From Henricia sp. BOLD:AAB3569 (taxonomy: Eukaryota; Echinodermata; Asteroidea; Spinulosida; Echinasteridae), in assembly GCA_037783545.1 (NCBI GenBank), contig JBBELK010000011.1:1652068-1716067 (forward strand): 64,000 bases of DNA, in the 5' to 3' direction. Under the pieces are notes generated by a model, which saw only the letters and a program-made list of their open reading frames with translations, was not told the DNA's origin and made no database searches. Positions 9,531-18,700 of the stretch are shown here, one piece after another. The first letter of the stretch is position 1. The number at the start of each line of letters is the position of its first letter. The position numbers and the translations under genes are program-made.

Positions 9531-10058
9531 CTAAAGGCATTCATTTTTAGCATTGATGGTGCAGCATTTCAGACAAGTAGCTTCCTTTTCACACATTGAA
9601 TAATAAGGTTGGTCACCGAAATCGGCCCAAAGACCACTCCCATAAGGTCCAAAACATGCAAAGTCGGCATCACTTACATCAGTAGGTGGATACCTATTTG
9701 GCTGGTATGCATACCAGTTGCGATATCCCTTTCCAGCCTCCTCGTCCTCGCCACAGACCCATATCCCCTCCTCGTCTTGGTCAGTGCAATCGATCCACAG
9801 ACAGCTCTTTATATCTGAAGCTGCACGAAGCTGAACCATGAATTTAGTCTCCATGTCGGAGCTCGGGACTGCCATGCGAGCTCCGAAGCTGCGACACCAT
9901 TCATGGGCATCTCCCCACAGCATGGGTTTTTCTGTCATCCTATAGCAAGACCGATTCCATTCTACCCATCCATGAGGGCAGCGTTCGATACTAGCGACTT
10001 GTCGCAAGATGAAACCCAGTAGACCAACAATAACTGTAAACTTCTTGAAATTGGCCAT
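9531..10058 (-). CDS. Secreted C-type lectin (unit B2)
   Basis: A 175-residue protein from the ATG at 10056-10058; the in-frame GTG just before it is not a credible start. A signal peptide (FTVIVGLLGFILRQVAS) is followed by IERCPHGW, SCYRM, WC, LWIDC, WVC, QPNRYPP, DADFAC, LWADFGD and MCEKEATC. The end, CCTINAKNECL, matches unit B1. The sugar triplet is QPN. All core cysteines are present and no introns are visible. Confidence 0.9.
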   Translation of the reverse strand: MANFKKFTVIVGLLGFILRQVASIERCPHGWVEWNRSCYRMTEKPMLWGDAHEWCRSFGARMAVPSSDMETKFMVQLRAASDIKSCLWIDCTDQDEEGIWVCGEDEEAGKGYRNWYAYQPNRYPPTDVSDADFACFGPYGSGLWADFGDQPYYSMCEKEATCLKCCTINAKNECL

Positions 10059-11079
10059 CACGTCAACATTTCATAACAATGTATACCCCAAAGAGACACG
10101 GGTATTTGTCCACAAAATCCAGATGTAAAAGTCTACTTTGACGCTCTGCTTTCGATCAATTTACCTTGTAAATCTTGTACGTTGTTGCTTATTCCGGCTG
10201 GCACTTTGCAAAACTGGGAAGAAATTGTTCTTCTCTGTAGAAGAATTTTCTTTACCAAGCATCTGAAAAGCACATCTTTGCTGAAATAAATGCTTGAAAT
10301 ATTTCCTGCTGTAACAACGTATGTTGGTACTTCAGTCTCAGCTAGTGTTACAACACGTTGTCTTGCTGCCTTGTGTTCTGAAAGACCTCCCCTAACAGTC
10401 TAGATAAATAGCTTGCTTCGTGTTTGAGAGGATAAATCCATACTGAGCGTACAGAAACTAAAACAACCTTGGCCCAGTTGTCAGATCTTGTCAAGTTATT
10501 GGCAATTTCGTTACTATTCACTGACAGCGAGCGTGTTTACTCCGGTGCCATTTAAATGGCAGTATAACAATAGTCATCACCTTTCAAATTAAGAAGGCAG
10601 TTTTTAATAAGGAGTTTGTGTGTTTGTTTAGTTCTCAATCATCTGTCCGCCTGAAGCGTATCGTTAGCCTTGGCCAATTATTACGACTTTTGTGAAAGAT
10701 GACAACTTCTTTTTCTTTGGATGGAGCGGTTGTTTTAGCAGAAGTTTTAGCTTCATAGCAGAAGTTTTAGCTACATAGATGCATCAATGCTTCAGAAAAC
10801 CTTAAATATCGATTTTGTGTACAAGTAAATTGTAAAAATTTTGAAAACCACCTGCGGTTTTTAATTTTTACCACGAAATACCATTTTAGATGGAATTAAA
10901 TTCATGTGGTGTTTGATACCATCGCTATCAACACTGAGTAAGGTTTTTCTTGTCAACTCATGATAAACAAAATTGGGTCATTGCAAATGATACAAAGGGC
11001 CTTTAAGGAAATATTTTCGGCTAAACTGCTTCATGAAATTGGCCCTAGTTTTGTTATATACATGTACATGTAGAATTCG
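10059..11079. other. Intergenic with dispersed repeat
   Basis: No gene is seen. About 10730-11010 belongs to a dispersed family also found at 39719-39800, 41820-42080 and 46700-47007, recognisable by GATGCATCAATGCTTCAGAA and a later GGGTCATTGCAAATGAT segment. Confidence 0.5.
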
Positions 11080-11988
11080 CTTTGTTTTTATTGTAAAGGG
11101 TTTTGTGTATGGGATTCGTGTGAACGTTTAACTAGAACTATTTTTGTGCACAATTTTAATAACACTTTAACTTAAAAACCATATTTAAGCAATTTTTCAC
11201 ACATATGTATACACGTACGCTCTGCACTGGTGGCCATATTAAGTGCCAACTGCTTTGTCTTTATGCGTCACTTAAAAATTAGCACTTTGTTTCACTTGCA
11301 TTTAAAGAAGAAAACCTGCCCCCGACATGGTCGATGTTGCAAAGGCTCTATACTACTGTTGTAAATTTACATTGATACAAATCATTACACGCTGTATAGG
11401 GCGCTTTCACATGGGGTCAAAAGGTCACGATCCATGTTTGTCCTCCAGATGGGGAGAGAATAATAGAGCCACGTGGGGAAACGTACGTGGCTGCTTGCAG
11501 AAAAGCACGGGCTCTATTGTTCTCTTCCAATCTGGAGGACAAACACGGGAGATGTTTAGTGACCCGTGACAGCTGTTAAACCGCTCTATAGGTTGAAAGC
11601 AGTAAAATATGTACAGATAGCAGTTTTTAAATTTAGGTTGCCCCCAAATTATATCTATAGCCATGTCTTTCCAATACAAAGTCAAACACACGGTTTTTCT
11701 TAGTCAGTACATGCAGCCAGTCCAAACATTCTTAACTACTTAAATCATCCACTATGGCGTGCCGCTCACAGCGGCTTGAAAAATGTCTACTTCTGGTTGG
11801 AAAGCCGCTGCCAGCTATTTGCTGGAACATAAACAAACCCAGCCTTCGTTTCATGCCACATACCTTGAAAAGTTCCATAGTTATAAGTCGAATTCACAAT
11901 TCGGTTCTCTACATGTTAGCTTGTGTCTGCCATGTTCAAGTAATGCTCCAACACAAATGATCATAGACAATCCTGAACATCACATTGT
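11080..11988. other. 3' flank of type-A unit with unoccupied MITE site
   Basis: Matches 1-103 joined to 1619-2210. At 11185-11188 a single TTAA stands where the 1.5-kb MITE lies in the first copy. The central part (11400-11575) differs from the other copies and contains an internal inverted repeat around 11440-11550. Confidence 0.75.
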
Positions 11989-12519
11989 CTACTCGAAATG
12001 GCATTCATTGTTTTCAGTGATGGTGCAGCATTTCAGACAAGTAGCTTTCTTTTCACACATTGAATAAAAAGGTCGGTCACCGAAATCGGCCCACCGAGGA
12101 CCACTCTCATAACTTCCAAAACATGCAAAGTAGGCATTAGTAGGTACAGGTGGATACCTATTTGGCTGGTTTGCATGCCAGTTGCGATATCCCTTTCCAG
12201 CCTCCTCGTCCTCGCCACAGACCCATATCCCCTCCTCGTCTTGGTCAGTGCAATCGATCCACAGACGGCTCTTTACATCTGAAGCTGCACGAAGCTGAAA
12301 CATGAATTGGTTCTCCATGTCTGAACTAGGGACTGCCATGCGAGCTCCAAAGCTGTGACACCATTCGTGGACATCTCTCCACAGCATGGGTTTGTCTGTC
12401 ATCATGTAGCAAGACCCATTCCATTCTGCCCATCCTTGAGGGCAGTGTTCGATACTAGCGACTTGCCCCAAGTTGAAAGCCAATATAACAATCAGGGAAA
12501 GTTTCTTTGTAACCGTCAT
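11989..12519 (-). CDS. Secreted C-type lectin (unit A3)
   Basis: A 176-residue protein from the ATG at 12517-12519. A signal peptide (KLSLIVILAFNLGQVAS) precedes a complete long-form domain: EHCPQGW, GSCYMM, WCHSFG, LWIDCTDQDEEG, WVCGEDEE, QPNRYPP, YFACF, RWADFGDRPFY and MCEKKATC. The tail is CCTITENNECHFE. Compared with A2 it has a shorter loop after QPNRYPP, the region nearest the predicted sugar site, so length variation is concentrated there. No introns are seen. Confidence 0.9.
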   Translation of the reverse strand: MTVTKKLSLIVILAFNLGQVASIEHCPQGWAEWNGSCYMMTDKPMLWRDVHEWCHSFGARMAVPSSDMENQFMFQLRAASDVKSRLWIDCTDQDEEGIWVCGEDEEAGKGYRNWHANQPNRYPPVPTNAYFACFGSYESGPRWADFGDRPFYSMCEKKATCLKCCTITENNECHFE

Positions 12520-12893
12520 GATAACTTTTCCCCCAAAAGGCTAGAATATAGCTCTCTGTAAAAATGTTTCAAATCAGCAAGAGCTATCAGCTCTGGTAAA
12601 GTTGAAGCCTCGATCGTCTAACAAAACCTTGTCTGCATGCACTAGCAACTGAACAACGTACCCATTCAATCTGCCTTTAACTATATATTTATCCACAGGC
12701 TTCATTTGCGGACGGCAATTACTCTGTAATCAAAATGATTTATTGCATTGCCCATGGAACTTCTAATTACAAACCAATATAATTAGACTTATTGCCAGAA
12801 TTTCTTTAACTTAACTAATGTCTAAACCTTGGACTTAATGACTCTTTGCATGGCCTATTGGACACACTGTAATTATTCATACTTTTTGTCAAA
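12520..12893. other. 5' flank of lectin A3
   Basis: Non-coding. Positions 12815-12893, continued at 13035-13115, match 15485-15655, the corresponding flank of the broken lectin at 14518-14620. The MITE at 12894-13034 interrupts the match. Confidence 0.6.
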
Positions 12894-13034
12894 TTAAAGG
12901 CACAGGCTTGTCAGCAATGCGCGCGCGCCAAATTTGTGCCATGAAATACGCAGCTCCATGCCTTTGCTATGGAGCTGCATATTTCGTGGCACGAATTTGG
13001 CACGCGCGTATTGCTGTCGAGTCTGTGCCTTTAG
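12894..13034. mobile_element. Palindromic TTAA MITE, copy 1
   Basis: A 141-bp near-palindrome. It begins TTAAAGGCACAGGC, has GCTATGGAGCTGC/GCAGCTCCAT at its centre and ends GCCTTTAG. The paralogous sequence at 15570-15590 lacks it, which supports insertion at a four-base target. The full length can fold into one hairpin. Sisters lie at 35861-36003 and 38147-38286. Confidence 0.85.
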
Positions 13035-13093
13035 TGAAATATCCTAATGAGAATTTAGCTTTTAATTGTTACCAATAACCCACCCAAAGCTTG

Positions 13094-13385
13094 GGTGTGA
13101 CTTTGACAGATTCTTTTGAATGTTCGTCCCTTTTAGTTTAGGGTGGGGTTGTGGCTTCTACTGTGTGCCTAAAACACGCCCTGTTTGGGGGGTCTGTAAA
13201 ATGTTGAAATTTAGGTGTTTTCTGATGCAATCTAAGGCACTTTAGGGACTTTTTAAAAGGTTTCAGGAGAGGGATTTGTAAATTTATTTCTTTATTAAAC
13301 ATTAGTTCACCGCTCATGGGTGCGGTTGGAACCCCCTTAACCACCCCTCCCCCTCCCCCCCCCCCCCCCCCTCTCCCCTCTCCCA
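13094..13385. repeat. Dispersed repeat copy
   Basis: Shares GGGTGGGGTTGTGG, a CAATCTAAGGCAC core, a TTTCAGGAG segment and an AACATTAGTTC end with 48555-48785. Its right end has a pure C tract (about 13345-13371). The family is not recognised. Confidence 0.55.
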
Positions 13386-13585
13386 CTGTATATTGAGATC
13401 CAGTTTCACATATTCACTGTTTTGGTTTCTGGAACTAAAATGCCTTTCCCCCTCCCCTGCGCTCCCCCTAGTGGCAGAAATGTGCCTTTTGGCGCAATTA
13501 GTGCATGTGCAGTCAATCCATGAACAGTACATTACATTGTAAGTGCATGATGATAAATTCCTTCTGTACTGTGCGTGGGTTCACG

Positions 13586-13915
13586 TATTCAAATCGCGGA
13601 CGTTTAACAATAGAAACAATATCGTCCGCGATTGCCAAGGGACGTCCGCGATTTAGAATCATGTCGAAAACAAATAAGAGCAGTCGCCAAACAACTATGT
13701 CAAAACAAAAGAGGAACAATGGAGCGTCCGCGGTGGGAGGTGGGCCTAGGTGTAAATTCACCTCCAATCGCGGACGTCCCATTGTACCTCTTTTGTTTGG
13801 ACATAGTTTTTTTACCTACTCCTCTCGTTTGTTTCTACACGATTGGAATCGCGGACGTTCGCTTGGCAATCGCGGACGATATTGTTCCCTTTGTTAAACG
13901 TCCACGGTTTGAATA
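13586..13915. mobile_element. Palindromic element with CGCGGACG motifs
   Basis: A 330-bp near-palindrome. The outer arms (13586-13660 and 13845-13915) are inverted copies carrying AACAATATCGTCCGCGATTG. The inner arms around CAAAAGAGG / CCTCTTTTG continue the symmetry to a centre near 13752. The motif ATCGCGGACGT recurs along the arms. No coding sequence is present. It is probably a foldback transposable element. Confidence 0.7.
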
Positions 13916-14517
13916 GATGCACCCTGCGGGCTCACCTGTACGGGCATTGCGTTCGCACTGTGGACTCGAAACCCATTCTAGTCCACAATTGCGGGAAAAA
14001 GTGACGGATTGTGGACTTGCACTCGTTCGCTTAAGTCCACAGTCAGGTTGACTAAACTTGGGAAAAGGGGTTAGGGTGGCGGTGGAGGGTTAAACAAAAA
14101 AAGGTTAGGGTTCATGAGTAAAATTTAGAAACATGGATTAGGAAAAAATTGGGGTGGATGAGGGAAGAATTTGGAGAAAACCAAAAACCGATTTTTCGAC
14201 CAATTTTCTTAAGTGCACGGATACAAAGAAACGTCCACAGTGCGTACGTTATGCACGGCTGTCTGTGTGAGTGTGTAAAAGCCACTGGCGGGAATTTTGA
14301 GTGACATGATGCAGTGATGAAAAGCACAGAGTCACAAGAAGACTTTTCGCCTAAAAGTCAATGCTGTAGTTTTCAGTGCTTCATTTTACTTCGTATTCCC
14401 TTCAAACTGCTTATTTCTTTAAGTGACGTGCGTCGCATTTACGCACAAAAAGGGTGAACGTGAAGCCACCCTCATGTTGAGTTTGACGTATCTGTTCATG
14501 TTTTTCTACTCATCAAG
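13916..14517. other. Intergenic, no gene seen
   Basis: No recognisable gene or element was found. It lies downstream (3') of the lectin relic at 14518-14620. Confidence 0.45.
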
Positions 14518-14620
14518 GCATTCATTGTTAGCATCGATGGTGCAGCATTTTAGACAAGTAGATTTCTTCTCGCACATGGAGTATTCGGACAGATCCGGGT
14601 TATCGGCCCACAAACCCCTC
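14518..14620 (-). pseudogene. C-type lectin C-terminal relic (unit 6)
   Basis: Encodes only the end of a lectin: GLWAD, then YSMCEKKSTC and the cysteine-rich tail CCTIDANNECLDE. Homology stops at about 14620, where a CpG-rich block begins. The upstream flank of a lectin unit is still recognisable at 15485-15655, so the body of this sixth copy was replaced or deleted. Confidence 0.8.
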
Positions 14621-15440
14621 GTAATGCTACGTTTACACCATGTCCCCGGCAGTCGCGGCGCCCCGGTAGAGGAGCACTGTGGAGGCACCGGGATGGACGT
14701 CGGGGAGCGTAGGGGACCGGGGGAGCGTAGGGGACCGGGGTGGCGAAACGTAAATGACCGTAGCTCACCCTTGCAACCGGCCGGTGACCGGCCAGTGAGC
14801 AGCTCTGTCAAACATTTTGGCCCGGCAGTCCCGGCACTAATGAGAATCGTCCTGGGCCGCAGTGGGATGGGGCTTCCGTCACAGGGCGTGACGGTCCGCA
14901 GTGTGCCTTGACTCACCGAGGTGTAGTACCGAATATGAAGATGACAACGATGATGACGATGAGGATGATGTTGCTGCGGCAGCGCTCCAGGACGAAGTGA
15001 AAATGAAGGTGTGGAGCGCACTATTTATACTCACCGGGAGACCACCGGGTGACCACCGGGGCGTAAAACGTGACAGCTGCCACGTTTAGTCGCAGGGCGC
15101 CGCAGCAGACCCTCGCACACCGTCGGGAACGTATTGCGCCGGGACAACAAACGTGACACGAACGGGACGGACGTGAGGCACCGCATCAGAACTTAGCAGG
15201 CCGGCCTGGGACGTGGACCCATCCGTAGTGGAACGGCGCTTGAAACGTAGCGCGTCGTCCCGGTTCCGGGGCGCGCCGTCCGCCTCGCGGCCCGGAACCG
15301 GCACGGCGCGCCACGCTTTCTGTACCGGGACGTAACGCACCGTGGTAGAACGCAACACACCGGCCCAACTAGGGCCGAGTCGAGCTAAAGTAATAAAAAG
15401 ACAATAAAAGTTCCACGGCACGCTACGTTTTGGCCAAATC
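14621..15440. other. CpG-rich insertion of unknown nature
   Basis: About 820 bp of strikingly G+C- and CpG-rich sequence between the lectin relic and its own 5' flank. It has repeated GTAGGGGACCGG units near 14707-14740. ACGTTTACAC and CTACGTTTT motifs lie near its two ends, but no convincing long terminal repeat is visible. Open frames are present in several frames, as expected from composition. No protein family is recognised. Confidence 0.5.
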
Positions 15441-15763
15441 TCCGTGCGTACGTACTTTATGGATCGACAGCCCCTAACTCATGAACTAATGTCTAAACCT
15501 TGGTCTGATGATATTTTGCATGGCCTATTGAACACATTGTAATTATCCATACTCTTTCAAATTCAGTGATGTATTCCAATTAGAAATTTGCTTTTTTGTT
15601 GTTTTATTTAAATACTCAACGCTTGGGTTTGACTTTGACAGATTCTTTTAAAATTTTAATCCCTGTGGCGAATGATTTATGGATGTGGGGAATCGCACAA
15701 AATTGCAGTCGGTACTTTTCAAGGACCAAGTCAATAATTTTTTTGTTGTTATTTTTCCTCCAG
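15441..15763. other. Lectin-flank relic and LTN1 intron
   Basis: Positions 15485-15655 match the 5' flank of lectin A3 without the MITE. The remainder leads to the polypyrimidine tract and AG of the first visible LTN1 exon. Confidence 0.6.
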
Positions 15764-18700
15764 GGTCGTGGAAGAAATTGCCAGGGACGATGAACAAAAC
15801 TTAAGAGAAGAAAGTAACAGTGATAAGAGGGAGGAAGAGTCATCAATGTAAGAGCTCTTTTTTTTCATAATCATCTTTAAAAAAAAAAAAATACAGTTAT
15901 GCTTATAAATTTATTAAGTCCATTCTCCCGACTCAAGCCAAATTGCATTCTGTCCATCTGTTGCACATTAATTTTGTTATATGGCAGAAATAACTATATG
16001 CCTTTCGAAACAATAGTTATCTCTTTTTAGCAAACTCAGAACCTAATATTTTCTTGTTCATATTTTATATTGTTCAAGACCCCCTCCAGCACCTTTAAAA
16101 GATGTGCTAGACTCTGCTTCAGCCTACATTGATGTCATCCTATCAGATGTCCAAATCGGCGAATGCCTCACCCTTGATCCCACCAGTGCTGGCTACCACC
16201 AGAGCTTGTCCTGTGTGTTGAGTTACCTGCTTGTATGGAGAGTATACCTCAGGATTTTCAAGGCGGCTTCAGCAGAGGTTAAAACATTAAAACAAACGGA
16301 ATAATTTTGTCAAGATGCATTGATTGTACAGTAAATTCTCTAATAAGCCTTATTTATTATTATTTCTTTCTGGTATTCATACCAAGGATTCCTCAAAAGT
16401 GCCCATTGCACTGTCACTCGCAAGCGTGAGGAAACCCATGAAGAATTAGAAATGGCCAGAGACACCGGGGATTAATCCCCTTGCTCTTCACGAAAAAAAT
16501 GCTCTGGGATATTTAAAGTGCGTTACCGTTACCTTAACACACTGGACCAATGGCTTTACATCCCTTCCGAAGGATGGAGCAAGTGTGGTTGAGTGCCTTG
16601 CTCAAGGGCACAGGTACCGTAGCCGGGGGGAGGTTCGAACCCGCAACCCCAAGTTTTCACCTATGATTGCGAGTCAAACCAAACACAATTGGTTAAATGG
16701 GATTAAATGGGATTAAATGTGGGGTACCCTGGCCAAGTGGTTTGGGTTACTGACTCACAACACTAGGGTTGTAGGTTCGATACCCAGCCATGTTACCTGT
16801 GCTCTTGCAAGCAAAGCACTTGAACACACTTGCTCCATCCTTCGGAAGGGATGTAATGCCGTTGGTTCAGTGTGCTGTGTAACGCACTGAAAAGATCCCA
16901 GGAGCACTTTTTCGTGAAGAGTAAGGGGATTCCCCGGTATCTCTGGCTGTCGGCTGCCAATGGTGCCACCCAACTATGTATCTCGATGTTTAGGTGGAAG
17001 ACACTTGTAAGCTTCATGCAATTCAGCCTACAGGCTGCGAATTGAAGTTCATTAAACCCATTAAATAATTAGACAAAATGTAACTTTGAATGTCATATTT
17101 GACGCGTGACATTTAATGCGTATGTGTAGGCCCGCCGCACACGTGAGGTCGTTTGCTGAGCAAACGGTCATTCGTGGCCGTTTGCTCAGCACTTGGCTCA
17201 TGTGTGCGGTGACTATTTTGCTGCGTTTTTTGCTTCGCGAGGCCGTGAGACAAAAATCGAACATGTTTGATTTATTTTGCCTCGCGTGGCCAAAATCTCA
17301 CTGTGTGCGGGGGTGCTGAGCTAAAATGAATGTAGCTGACCAACTAAAACCACGCGCACGGTACGAAAACTTTAGCAAAAGTTTGGTGACCTTGGCGGTG
17401 CCCGCGCTCACGCTGTATTCATATCACATGAATAGGGGACGGTTTTAATTGGCCAGCTACATTAATTTTAGCTCAGCACTTGGCTCAGCACCCCCGCACA
17501 CGGTGAGATTTTGGCCACGCGAGGGAAAAAAAATCAAACATGTTAGATTTTTGTCTCACGGCCTCGCGAGGCAAAAAATGCAGCAAAATTTCACCGCACA
17601 CGTGAGCCAAGTGCTGAGCAAACGGCCACGAATGAATGTTTGCTCAGCAAACGACCTCACGTGTGCGGCGGGCTTAACCAGGGGCCTAATTCATAAAGCT
17701 GATTACCAAAATAAATTTGCTTAATACAAAATTTGTTTGCTTTGTAGAAATGGGTTAGCAGTCAAAATTGTATGTCAACTTGTGTTCTTAGCAAGAATAG
17801 CAGAACACCAGTCAATTGAGATACACATCACATGATATTTTAACTGCTAACACATTTTTTTAGAAGCAAACACATTTTGCATTAAGCAACTTTTTCTGCT
17901 AAACAGCTTTATGAAATTGCCACAGGCCTTTCTGTGTTTTTGTAGTTTCCGACGGAACCTCAATTTGCGATGAAACTTCTTTGATTCTTCTTTTAACTTT
18001 CAGGTCCGAGCCAAGTATGCAAACTACCTAACTCAGTCTGACGGAGTCGCAGCGCTCATGATCAACATCTTTAAGTTAATGCCCGATCCACCGTTATTAA
18101 GCAGCGCAGGTCATTCGCCGACCAAGGGCTCGGCACCAAGAAACATGTTCAGCGCTGCGCCTACCATGAAAGCTAAAGGTTTTATATTTTTCATTTGACA
18201 CCATTTTATTTTATTTTCTTATTTTTTAATTTATAAATGGGTCATCCAAAGTTGTCAACATTTTCATAATTCTATAAAGCATGGGAAGAGGGGAGAGGGT
18301 CGAGGGTCGCGTAGGACTTTACATGCACTGTTTCATGGTAGTGAATGCTTGGCACACGCTTAATGCATTACTAGGCCTGCCAAATTGCTTCGTTGAATTA
18401 AACGATCTCTGCATTGAATGAAGAGATTCTAATTTTCGTCAAATAATTATAAATAAAGAGTCATGTTTCTATTACAGAAAATACGTCACCTCCGATACCT
18501 ACAAATGCATTCCTATGCGCATGCGCACCAAAATTCGCTGAATACAACAAAAGACCATTACGTCACCACCACACTGCACGTCCCGCGAAAACAGAGAATA
18601 CTCTCCCCTTTTTTCCAGCGCGCTGCACCGAGTGCACACGTATTCCAAAACAGTTCCGTTCCGATGTTACAACGAAGGCTATAGACCGTACATTTCCGAC

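Noticed and set aside
14423-15421. Several open frames in the CpG-rich block
   Set aside because: Composition alone explains the lack of stops, the frames overlap on both strands, and the protein sequences are low-complexity.
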